A stretch of DNA of 15,155 bases from an uncultured Collinsella sp. (GTDB lineage: Bacteria > Actinomycetota > Coriobacteriia > Coriobacteriales > Coriobacteriaceae), in assembly GCA_900543615.1 (NCBI GenBank), contig UQSC01000042.1, forward strand, positions 1 to 15,155, given 5' to 3'. The stretch's first letter is position 1. Each line of letters opens with the position of its first letter. A model generated the notes under the pieces. It was not told the DNA's origin and searched no databases. It saw only the letters and a program-made list of their open reading frames with translations. Shown piece after piece: positions 7,670-13,604 of this stretch. Both the position numbers and the translations under genes were made by a program.

Positions 7670-7703
7670 AAGGCCCGTCATCGGATTCGATGGCGGGCCT
7701 TTT
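7670..7703 (+). terminator. Rho-independent terminator of the DedA gene
   Basis: A 14-bp stem with one G-T wobble (7670-7683 with 7688-7701), a tight 4-base loop GATT, and TTTT at the end. It begins 28 bases past the stop. Confidence 0.93.
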
Positions 7704-7748
7704 GTGTTGGAGGCAAATGAAAATACTTTACTTAGTTAAAGAAAAACG

Positions 7749-7777
7749 TTTTATCCAAGGCGTGCGGGGAGTACAAT
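7749..7777 (+). promoter_or_regulatory. Candidate promoter of ilvE
   Basis: TACAAT (7772-7777) is a good -10. TTTTAT (7749-7754) lies 17 bases upstream as a poor -35. Transcription would start near 7784, leaving a leader of about 145 bases before ilvE. Confidence 0.4.
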
Positions 7778-7784
7778 CACCTGC

Positions 7785-7934
7785 ATGCGAATCGACGTGC
7801 CATCGGCTTCGATGCTGCCCGCGTGTCCTGCCCGGCCCTACGCTCCGGGTATGCGACGTTGCGACGCGGCCGGCTTCGGTCCTTGCGTGCGGGTTCGCGA
7901 GTATGCAACCGTGTATGTAAGGAGCGACATATGA
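7785..7934 (+). CDS. Possible 49-codon leader ORF in front of ilvE
   Basis: An ATG at 7785, almost exactly where transcription should begin from the TACAAT -10, opens a 49-codon frame (MRIDVPSASMLPACPARP...). Its TGA (7932-7934) overlaps the ilvE start as ATGA. There is no ribosome binding site, so it would be a leaderless start, a mode common in actinobacteria. The overlap would couple its translation to ilvE. It lacks a run of Ile, Leu or Val codons, so it is not a classic attenuator peptide. It could be a chance frame in GC-rich DNA. Another frame, from ATG 7717 (MKILYLVKEKRF..., stop at 7918-7920), also crosses the leader. Confidence 0.25.
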   Translation: MRIDVPSASMLPACPARPYAPGMRRCDAAGFGPCVRVREYATVYVRSDI

Positions 7935-8983
7935 CTGTCGAGAAGAAGGATATCGATTGGGGTAGCCTCGGCTTTGGCTACATGAAGACCGATTACAGCT
8001 ACGAGGCCCATTGGAAGGACGGCGAGTGGGACGAGGGCGGCCTGACCACCGACCACACCCTGCATGTCTCCGAGTGCGGCGGCATCTTCCACTACTGTCA
8101 GGAGGTCTTTGAGGGCCTGAAGGCCTACACCGCCGAGGACGGCAGCATCGTCTGTTTCCGCCCCGACATGAACGCCGAGCGTATGTACAACTCCGCCCAG
8201 CGTCTGGAGATGCCCCCGTTCCCCAAGGACAAGTTTGTCGAGGCCGTCAAGCAGGTCGTCTCCGCCAACGCCGCCTGGGTTCCGCCCTTCGGCTCTGGCG
8301 CAACCCTGTATGTGCGTCCGTTTATGATCGGCTCCGGTGACGTGATCGGCGTGGCTCCCGCTCCTGAGTACACGTTCCGTATTCTCGTGACCCCGGTCGG
8401 TCCGTACTTTAAGGGTGGCCTCAAGCCCGTCAAGCTGCGCGTTTCCGAGTACGATCGCGCCGCACCGCATGGCACCGGCAACATCAAGGCCGGCCTGAAC
8501 TACGCCATGTCCCTGAAGCCCACGATGGAGGCTCACCGCGAGGGCTATGCCGAGAACCTGTATCTCGACTCCGAGTCCCGCACCTATGTCGAGGAGACCG
8601 GTGGCGCCAACGTCCTGTTCGTGAAGGAGGACGGCACGCTTGTCGTCCCGCAGTCGCACACCGACTCCATTCTTCCCTCCATCACCCGCCGTTCGCTCGT
8701 TCAGGTCGCTGAGGACCTGGGCATGACCGTTGATCAGCGACCCGTCGAGTGGGCCGAGGTCAAGGCCGGCACCTTTGTTGAGTGCGGTCTGTGCGGCACC
8801 GCTGCCGTTATCTCCCCGGTCGGCGAGATCGACAACAAGGTCTACGGTGCCGATGAGACCGTGACCTTCCCGGCTGGCTACACCGAGATCGGTCCTGTGA
8901 TGAAGAAGCTTCGCGAGACCCTGACGGGCATCCAGTCTGGTGCTGTTGAGGATAAGCACAACTGGGTTTACACCGTCGCGTAA
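7931..8983 (+). CDS. ilvE: Branched-chain amino acid aminotransferase
   Basis: A PLP enzyme (fold type IV) that interconverts valine, leucine and isoleucine with their 2-oxo acids using glutamate/2-oxoglutarate, the last step of their synthesis. The 350-residue length fits the BCAT type II group. Visible motifs are QEVFEGLKAY (57-66), YVRPFMIGSG (127-136), HGTGNIKAGLNYA (180-192) with the PLP lysine K186, YVEETGGANVLF (219-230) with the conserved Glu, SILPSITRRS (246-255) for the phosphate, and ECGLCGTAAVISPVG (284-298). The start ATG 7931 has AAGGAG (7919-7924) 6 bases upstream. An in-frame GTG at 7823 would add 36 unrelated residues and is rejected. Codons are strongly C/G-ending, more so than in the neighbours, which suggests high expression. 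The gene is monocistronic, with terminators downstream. Confidence 0.96.
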   Translation: MTVEKKDIDWGSLGFGYMKTDYSYEAHWKDGEWDEGGLTTDHTLHVSECGGIFHYCQEVFEGLKAYTAEDGSIVCFRPDMNAERMYNSAQRLEMPPFPKDKFVEAVKQVVSANAAWVPPFGSGATLYVRPFMIGSGDVIGVAPAPEYTFRILVTPVGPYFKGGLKPVKLRVSEYDRAAPHGTGNIKAGLNYAMSLKPTMEAHREGYAENLYLDSESRTYVEETGGANVLFVKEDGTLVVPQSHTDSILPSITRRSLVQVAEDLGMTVDQRPVEWAEVKAGTFVECGLCGTAAVISPVGEIDNKVYGADETVTFPAGYTEIGPVMKKLRETLTGIQSGAVEDKHNWVYTVA

Positions 8984-9002
8984 GCTGTCTTGTATGTCCG
9001 GT

Positions 9003-9121
9003 CCGAGGGCGACCTTCCTTTCCGGCGCGTCCTCGGACATGAAAGAGCCCCCGCTGCGCACTTCGTGCGGCGGGGGTTCTTTCGTCCTGCGGAGTGCGCC
9101 GGAAAGGAAGGTCGCCCTCGG
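9003..9121. repeat. 26-bp perfect inverted repeat enclosing a terminator
   Basis: Bases 9003-9028 and 9096-9121 are exact reverse complements over 26 positions. The 67 bases between them hold a complete terminator hairpin (9041-9083). The left arm can also pair locally: GTCCGAGG (9001-9008) with CCTCGGAC (9031-9038). Two competing folds are therefore possible. No gene is visible inside. Confidence 0.85.
9041..9085 (+). terminator. Terminator hairpin downstream of ilvE
   Basis: GAAAGAGCCCCCGC (9041-9054) pairs with GCGGGGGTTCTTTC (9070-9083, one G-T wobble). It is topped by CGCAC/GTGCG with loop TTC and a two-base bulge. T-rich bases lie inside the 3' arm. It starts 57 bases past the ilvE stop. 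Confidence 0.8.
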
Positions 9122-9177
9122 GCCTGCGTTACCTCGGCGCTGCCGTTACGGGCAATATAGATCTGAATAAAGATGGT

Positions 9178-9206
9178 GCGCGGCCTATTGGCCGCGCTTT
9201 TGTTTT
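9178..9206 (+). terminator. Second strong terminator downstream of ilvE
   Basis: GCGCGGCC (9178-9185), loop TATT, GGCCGCGC (9190-9197), then TTTTGTTTT. A textbook + strand terminator with no gene between it and the ilvE terminator. It either backs up the first one or ends an unseen short transcript from 9122-9177. Confidence 0.9.
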
Positions 9207-9234
9207 GGTTCGCGCCATGTGGGGGTGATGGCGA

Positions 9235-9437
9235 CGTGCATTTTTGCGAGTATTCTGCAATCGAAGGCCCCTGCATACCGACTTCGGGCGAAAAATCGGG
9301 ATTTCTCGATGTTTTCTACGAATGATGGACGGGGTTATGGGCTGACAGCGTTTGATTTGCAGGGATATTCGCGGTCTTTGGCATTTATCGTGGCGCCCGA
9401 AGCCCTTGGTTATATTGAATACTCCTAAAAATGCACG
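9235..9437. repeat. 203-bp element with 21-bp terminal inverted repeats (MITE-like candidate)
   Basis: The ends 9235-9255 and 9417-9437 are inverted copies matching at 19 of 21 positions (shared core CATTTTT...GAGTATTC). A second nested pair, CTTCGGGCG (9282-9290) and CGCCCGAAG (9394-9402), is perfect. The segment is visibly richer in A/T than the flanking genes. A 66-codon + strand frame (ATG 9228 to 9428) covers almost the same span but has only a G-run 3 bases before the ATG and follows a terminator, so I do not call it a gene. No target-site duplication is clear. The rest of 9207-9460 shows nothing else. Confidence 0.6.
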
Positions 9438-9460
9438 GTGCTTAGAGGGGGACCTTCGCA

Positions 9461-9506
9461 ACAAAGGAAACCGCCCCGTCGAAGTATGCATTCGACGAGG
9501 CGGTTT
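9461..9506 (-). terminator. Terminator of lemA
   Basis: AAACCGCC...GTCGAA (9468-9483) pairs with TTCGAC...GGCGGTTT (9491-9506): 16 bp with one mismatch and a 7-base loop. On the - strand the stem continues into TTTCCTTTGTT. It lies 37 bases past the lemA stop. Confidence 0.75.
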
Positions 9507-9542
9507 ATGCATATACCCGATTAAGGATACGCTGCGGATCTG

Positions 9543-10094
9543 TTAGAACTTGACGGTCGGTGCCTGGCGGGCAGCTTCGGCGGCCTCGAAGCCCTGGCGC
9601 TCCTTAAACTGGAAGATGCCGGCAAAGATGACGGCCGGGAAGGTCTGGATGGCGTTGTTGTAGCTAAGCACGCAGTCGTTGTAGCTCTGGCGTGCGTAGC
9701 TCACCTTGTTCTCGGTGTCTTCGAGCGTGGCTTGGAGCTGCGTAAAGTTGGTGTTCGCCTTAAGATCGGGGTAAGCCTCGGCCACGGCGAAGAGCTGGCG
9801 CAGGGCGCCGGTCAGCACGTTGTCGGCTTCCATCTTGGCTTCGGGCGTGGTGGCGCTCACGGCGGCGTTGCGCGCGTTGACCACGGCGGCAAGCGTGTCC
9901 TGCTCGTGTTTGGCGTAGCCCTTGACGGTTTCGACCAGGTTAGGGATCAGGTCGTTGCGGCGCTGCAGCTGCGTGTCGATGTTCTGCCAGGCGTTATCGA
10001 TGCGATTGCGCTTGGTGACCATGTTGTTGTAGATGCCGGCGATGGCGCAGACAATCACAACGACAACAACGATACCGATGATGATGGTAGCCAT
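9543..10094 (-). CDS. lemA: LemA family membrane-anchored protein
   Basis: A 183-residue protein with one N-terminal membrane segment (about 3-21, mostly Ile and Val) followed by the all-helical LemA domain. Family signatures are clear: NAWQNIDTQLQRRNDLIPNL (34-53), VETVKGYAKHE (54-64), AVAEAYPDLKANTNFTQLQ (103-121) and LEDTENKVSYARQSYN (124-139). LemA proteins are widespread and of poorly defined function; the topology places most of the chain on one face of the membrane. The usual length is about 185 residues, so it is complete. The start ATG 10094 has GGAG 5 bases upstream. A -10-like TATACT on the - strand lies at 10156-10161. The frequent partners of lemA, such as a TPM-domain or HtpX-type gene, are not next to it; it is alone and divergent from the TetR gene. 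Confidence 0.94.
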   Translation of the reverse strand: MATIIIGIVVVVVIVCAIAGIYNNMVTKRNRIDNAWQNIDTQLQRRNDLIPNLVETVKGYAKHEQDTLAAVVNARNAAVSATTPEAKMEADNVLTGALRQLFAVAEAYPDLKANTNFTQLQATLEDTENKVSYARQSYNDCVLSYNNAIQTFPAVIFAGIFQFKERQGFEAAEAARQAPTVKF

Positions 10095-10306
10095 GATGTC
10101 TCCGTTTCGAATGGCCGCGGCGTCTTCCGCCGGCTGCCGTTGGTGTAACGCTACTAGTATACCCGCAACCTTTGGCGATACCGAACTTTCCGGTAAGCGT
10201 TATGTTTCCACCAAGGTGAGGCCATTCGCCAGAGGGCGGGCGATACAGGTGTAAGATATGTGACAGATTAGTGAGCGCTGTCTTTTCCTTGAGGAGGGCG
10301 ATACGT

Positions 10307-10891
10307 ATGGACCTTCGCATCAAGAAAACCTATCGGGCCCTGTTCGAGGCCTTTACTGAGCTACTCGAAGAGCATCGGTTTGAGGACGTGACGGTTGCCA
10401 TGCTGTGCGACCGCGCTATGATTCGTCGGACGACGTTCTACAAGCACTTCCGCGACAAAAACGATTACTTTGCCTTCTATATCGATGAGCTCATGTCGGG
10501 CCTGCCGCAAAAGCGGGCCGATGCGGATGGCGCGGAGGGCGCCGAGGACGTGCGCGCGCTTCGCCACGAAGTGTTCGCCGATGCCATGGATCTGATCCTG
10601 GCGCATGAGCAGCTCATGGATAACATTTTGGCGAGCAGTATGTCGGGTATGCTGACCAGCATGATTTGCGACCGCATCGCGCGCTCCATACGCGGGCGCG
10701 TGATGAGCGCGCTTGACGAGGACGCGCTCGCGCCCGTATCGCTCGAGACAACGTCTGAGTTTGTCGCCGGCGGCATTATTCGGCTCTTTACTATGTGGTG
10801 GGAATCGGGCCACGTGCTAGAGCGCCGATCCGAAATCGCCGACGTGGTCGATGCGCTGTTCGAGCGGACCATGACGCCGGTGAGTCACTAA
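10307..10891 (+). CDS. TetR-family transcriptional regulator
   Basis: A 194-residue protein with an N-terminal TetR helix-turn-helix: RFEDVTVAMLCDRAMIRRTTFYKHFRDKNDYF (about 24-55), where TTFYKHF is the recognition helix end typical of the family. The C-terminal helices (about 85-190) would bind ligand and dimerise. The tail FVAGGIIRLFTMWWESG (152-168) resembles the C-terminal domain of the DhaS/TetR_C-type regulators, which can act with a protein or small-molecule partner. I chose ATG 10307 because GAGGAGGG (10291-10298) lies 8 bases upstream; the earlier in-frame start at 10271 has no such site. It is monocistronic, and its 3' end stops 3 bases short of the tRNA gene on the other strand. 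The target is unknown; lemA, the divergent neighbour, is one possibility. Confidence 0.9.
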   Translation: MDLRIKKTYRALFEAFTELLEEHRFEDVTVAMLCDRAMIRRTTFYKHFRDKNDYFAFYIDELMSGLPQKRADADGAEGAEDVRALRHEVFADAMDLILAHEQLMDNILASSMSGMLTSMICDRIARSIRGRVMSALDEDALAPVSLETTSEFVAGGIIRLFTMWWESGHVLERRSEIADVVDALFERTMTPVSH

Positions 10892-10894
10892 GAG

Positions 10895-10984
10895 TGGCGG
10901 AGAGAGGGGGATTCGAACCCCCGGAACGCTCTCGCGCTCAACGGTTTTCAAGACCGCCGCATTCAACCGCTCTGCCATCTCTCC
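10895..10984 (-). tRNA. tRNA-Ser (UGA anticodon)
   Basis: Read on the - strand, the acceptor stem GGAGAGA (10984-10978) pairs with TCTCTCC (10905-10899), followed by discriminator G and an encoded CCA (10897-10895). The anticodon loop is CTTGAAA with anticodon TGA at 10950-10948. A long variable arm (GAGCGCGAGAGCGTTC region) marks it as class II, as expected for serine, and the T-loop GGTTCGAATCC is perfect. The length is 90 bases. It lies 51 bases from the divergent tadA start and 3 bases from the convergent TetR stop. Confidence 0.97.
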
Positions 10985-11035
10985 GTGAGTCGTAATGATA
11001 GCATCGTTTTGGATTTGCAACAGGGAAGGCGAACG

Positions 11036-12817
11036 ATGACGAGCACCGGAATCGATGAGAAGTTCATGAGCGAGGCGCTGGCGGAGGCGCGTGCCGCCGC
11101 GGCGGTGGGCGAGGTGCCGATCGGTGCCGTAGTGGTGCGCGCGGGTGAGATCGTCGCGAGGGCGCATAATCGCCGCGAGCTCGACCAGGATCCTTCGGCG
11201 CATGCCGAGTTTTCGGCCCTGTGCGCCGCCGCTCAGTCGCTCGGTCGCTGGCGCCTTTCCGATTGCACGGTCTACGTGACGCTCGAGCCCTGCTGCATGT
11301 GCGCGGGGCTTATGGTTAACGCGCGCGTGGGGCGTTGCGTGTATGGCGCGACCGATGCCAAAGCGGGTGCGCTGGGCTCGCTGTATGACCTCAATGCCGA
11401 TTCGCGCCTGAACCATCGGTTTAATGTGACCGCCGGCGTGCTGGCAGACGAGTGCCGCGCGGTGTTGAGCAGCTATTTTAGTGGGTTGCGTGGCACCGAT
11501 GGTGCTGGCTGCGGTTGTGGGGCCGATCTTGAGGCGCATGCCGCTCATGCCGAGGCGCTCGCGTGTGTCGAAGATACTGCCGTTGAGGCGGTCGATTTTG
11601 GTGCCGCGTGCCGCCGGCCCCGCCGTGTGCTGCTGGCGATTGATTCTTTTAAGGGCAGCGTTTCGAGCGCGCAGGCGGAGGAGGCCGTTGCCGAAGGTGT
11701 GCGCCGCGTGTGGCCCGATGCCCAGGTAAGCGCGCTGCCGCTGGCGGATGGCGGCGAGGGAACGCTCGATGCCGTTGCCGCGTGCGGCGGCGAGCTCTCG
11801 GCCTGCGAGGTTGCAGGTCCCTTGGGCGACCGCGTGCCTGCCCGGATGCTGGTGGACGGCGAGCGCGAATCTGCTGTAATTGAGATGGCCGAGGCGGCGG
11901 GTATTGGGTATTCGCCTTGCACAGAGCCTGCGGCGTTGGCTGCTACGACCTATGGCGTGGGCGAGCTTATGCTTCGCGCGGTCCGTGCTGGGGCAAAGAC
12001 TATCTATATTGGTCTGGGCGGCAGCGCCACCAATGACGGTGGCGCCGGCATGCTGCAGGCGCTGGGCGCGCGCCTTGTCGATGAGTGTGGCTGCAATATC
12101 GCCCCTGGTCTCGCGGGCCTTGAACACGTGGCGAGTATCGATTTGGCACCGGCGCTTCGGGTGCTGGGCGGCGCACGCATCGTCGTGCTGTCCGACGTCG
12201 AGAATCCGCTCGTGGGGCGTCGAGGCGCACTGGCGGTGTTTGGTGGGCAGAAGGGTTTGCCGACGGGTGATGCCGAGGTGCTGCGCGGGTACGACAGCTG
12301 GATGGTCGGCTACGGCCGCCTGCTCGATACGGCGATTGCCGAGGCACGGGCTCAGGGGTTGTTGCGCGTGCCCGAGGGTGTGCGGACATTTGGCTCGGTG
12401 CTCGGTGTGCCCGGTGCCGGCGCCGCCGGCGGCCTGGGTGCCGCGCTGCTAGCGCTCGGTGCGGAGCTGCGCTCGGGCGTGGAGACGGTGCTTGATCTGA
12501 TTGGGTTTGACGAGCGCGTGCGCGATGCCGACCTGGTCATAACGGGCGAGGGCAATATGGACGAGCAATCCGCTGCCGGTAAGGCGCCGGTGGGCGTGGC
12601 CCGCCGTGCCAAGCGCTATGGTAAGCCGGTGGTCGCCGTCGTGGGCGGTCGCGCTGACAACCTGGATGCGGTGTATGGGCAGGGCGTCGACCTGGTTTTG
12701 GCAATCTGTCGCAAGCCCATGCCCCTCGACCAGGCGCTCGATCCCCAGGAAGCCACAACCAACCTCATCTGCGCCGGTGAAGCCGCCGCTCAATCCTACG
12801 ACCTCGCCCGCCTCTAA
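11036..12817 (+). CDS. Fusion: tRNA adenosine deaminase (TadA) + glycerate 2-kinase (GlxK)
   Basis: One 593-residue frame. Residues 1-152 are TadA, which converts A34 to inosine in tRNA-Arg(ACG): the zinc/proton-shuttle motif HAE (56-58) and EPCCMC (84-89) are intact, with GEVPIGAVVV (25-34) and NARVGRCVYGATDAKAG (95-111). Residues 153-195 are a Cys/Ala/Glu-rich linker. Residues 196-593 are a full glycerate 2-kinase (PF02595): VLLAIDSFKGSVSSAQ (198-213), LADGGEGT (236-243), GLGGSATNDGGAGMLQALGA (326-345) and ITGEGNMDEQSAAGKAPVGVA (from 502). It phosphorylates glycerate to 2-phosphoglycerate. No ribosome binding site or ATG lies at the kinase boundary, so a fused product is expected. The start ATG 11036 has GGGAAGG (11023-11029) 6 bases upstream. 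A sequencing indel could mimic a fusion, but codon use is continuous. Confidence 0.9.
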   Translation: MTSTGIDEKFMSEALAEARAAAAVGEVPIGAVVVRAGEIVARAHNRRELDQDPSAHAEFSALCAAAQSLGRWRLSDCTVYVTLEPCCMCAGLMVNARVGRCVYGATDAKAGALGSLYDLNADSRLNHRFNVTAGVLADECRAVLSSYFSGLRGTDGAGCGCGADLEAHAAHAEALACVEDTAVEAVDFGAACRRPRRVLLAIDSFKGSVSSAQAEEAVAEGVRRVWPDAQVSALPLADGGEGTLDAVAACGGELSACEVAGPLGDRVPARMLVDGERESAVIEMAEAAGIGYSPCTEPAALAATTYGVGELMLRAVRAGAKTIYIGLGGSATNDGGAGMLQALGARLVDECGCNIAPGLAGLEHVASIDLAPALRVLGGARIVVLSDVENPLVGRRGALAVFGGQKGLPTGDAEVLRGYDSWMVGYGRLLDTAIAEARAQGLLRVPEGVRTFGSVLGVPGAGAAGGLGAALLALGAELRSGVETVLDLIGFDERVRDADLVITGEGNMDEQSAAGKAPVGVARRAKRYGKPVVAVVGGRADNLDAVYGQGVDLVLAICRKPMPLDQALDPQEATTNLICAGEAAAQSYDLARL

Positions 12818-12832
12818 AACCCAACTCCCTAT

Positions 12833-12901
12833 AAGTTGCGGTGGAATAGTTCCTGTTTGGCGGCTCAGGCGGCAAAAACAGGAACTATTCCACCGCAATT
12901 T
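12833..12901. repeat. Long hairpin with a 23-bp perfect stem
   Basis: Bases 12836-12858 and 12876-12898 are exact reverse complements, extended outward by one wobble and two more A-T pairs. The loop is 17 bases and contains GGCGGC twice. It begins 16 bases after the tadA-glxK stop and is followed only by TTT, so it may act as a terminator or be a dispersed hairpin repeat. Confidence 0.8.
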
Positions 12902-12964
12902 CGAGAATGGCTATCCGAGGCTGGCCGCCTTGGGCCTTGGGTCGGACCGTCCGCCATGAAATGC

Positions 12965-13102
12965 GGCCATCTACTACGTTTAGCCGAGCACCTTTGACTA
13001 TCCCGGAATATGCGAAAATAAAACCGGCGGGTAGACGGCTTGCCGATTATTGAAAAATCCGGCTATGGTTGACCCCTGCGGCCTAAACGTAGTAGATAGG
13101 CC
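12965..13102. repeat. 138-bp segment with 15-20 bp terminal inverted repeats
   Basis: ATCTACTACGTTTAG (12969-12983) is exactly inverted at 13083-13097. Beyond it, GGCC (12965-12968) matches inverted GGCC (13099-13102) with a single extra base. About 100 A/T-richer bases lie between. There is no coding frame of note. It may be a small non-autonomous mobile element or a structured RNA; TTGACT at 12994-12999 resembles a -35 box but lacks a convincing -10. Confidence 0.65.
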
Positions 13103-13132
13103 CCTTTTGTGGCACGGCAGCAGACCAGTCTT

Positions 13133-13201
13133 TTTGGGACGGGGCTTATTTGACAACCTGTCGATCTGATTGCCCAAGTAGTCAAAAAGCTTCGTCCCAA
13201 A
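13133..13201. repeat. Imperfect inverted repeat just upstream of the SRP RNA promoter
   Basis: TTTGGGACG (13133-13141) and CGTCCCAAA (13193-13201) are perfect inverses. The stem continues imperfectly with GCTTATTTGAC (13144-13154) against GTCAAAAAGC (13181-13190). The loop is 26 bases. It ends 9 bases before the proposed -35 of the SRP RNA gene. Confidence 0.55.
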
Positions 13202-13210
13202 TTAGCTACC

Positions 13211-13239
13211 TTGCCCCATCGGGCTGGAGCGGGTAAGAT
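13211..13239 (+). promoter_or_regulatory. Promoter of the SRP RNA gene
   Basis: TTGCCC (13211-13216) and TAAGAT (13234-13239) are 17 bases apart. They place the transcription start at about 13246-13247, exactly where the SRP RNA helix begins. Confidence 0.6.
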
Positions 13240-13246
13240 ATATCGA

Positions 13247-13369
13247 GCGCCTAGCGCGTTCGATGGGTTCGGATGACGACATGTTCCGAATCTGGTCAGG
13301 TCCGGAAGGAAGCAGCCATAAGGAGCCTCTGTCGGGCATCCGAATCCATCGAGTGCGCAGGCGCTTTTT
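13247..13369 (+). ncRNA. ffs: Small signal recognition particle RNA (4.5S type)
   Basis: The universal domain IV core GGTCAGGTCCGGAAGG with its GGAA tetraloop (13304-13307) and the following AAGCAGCC is intact. The two ends form one long helix: GCGCCT...GCGCG...TTCGATGG...TTCGGATG (13247-13275) with CATCCGAA...CCATCGA...GTGCGC...AGGCGC (13337-13364). TTTTT (13365-13369) then ends the transcript. The RNA, about 118 bases, is the short bacterial form that binds Ffh and guides membrane protein targeting. A position after tadA matches the tadA-SRP RNA order of Bacillus-type genomes. Confidence 0.95.
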
Positions 13370-13531
13370 GGTGCCGCGGCTACCCGCGAGTGCCGGCAGG
13401 GTCACATTTATCTGATAATTGAATCCCCGGCGTTATGCCGCTCGCTGGCGTTGCCAAAACATCGGCTGCTACATGCCTTGGGCACTAGTGGCCTTTGTGC
13501 TTGCTTCGCCTTAACATCTGTAACGAGTTGC

Positions 13532-13560
13532 TTACGCATCTCCAGGGTTCTCCGTACTAT
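13532..13560 (+). promoter_or_regulatory. Candidate promoter of the third ABC gene
   Basis: TTACGC (13532-13537) and TACTAT (13555-13560) are 17 bases apart, giving a start near 13567 and a short leader before ATG 13605. Nothing else was recognised in 13370-13604, apart from the 8-bp palindrome CACTAGTG near 13484. Confidence 0.35.
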
Positions 13561-13604
13561 CATGAATCAGATTGAAGAGAGATGATGATAGGGAGCGCCT
13601 TTTT

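Noticed and set aside
1113..7756. Shared 13-mer AAACGTTTTATCC at 1113-1125 and 7744-7756, upstream of two genes
   Set aside because: A 13-base match is expected by chance a few times in a window this size when both strands are counted, and the two sites are not at the same place relative to a good -10 box.
7838..9061. 407-codon frame antisense to ilvE
   Set aside because: A product of strongly C/G-ending codons in ilvE; no start signal or recognisable domain.
9219..9428. 66-69 codon open frame inside the inverted-repeat element
   Set aside because: It coincides with the repeat element, starts just after a terminator, has at best a G-run 3 bases before the ATG, and the opposite strand is equally open. 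Better explained as part of the element unless conservation shows otherwise.
10817..12127. 436-codon frame antisense to tadA-glxK and crossing the tRNA gene
   Set aside because: It runs through a tRNA and opposite two clear enzyme domains, with no motif of its own.
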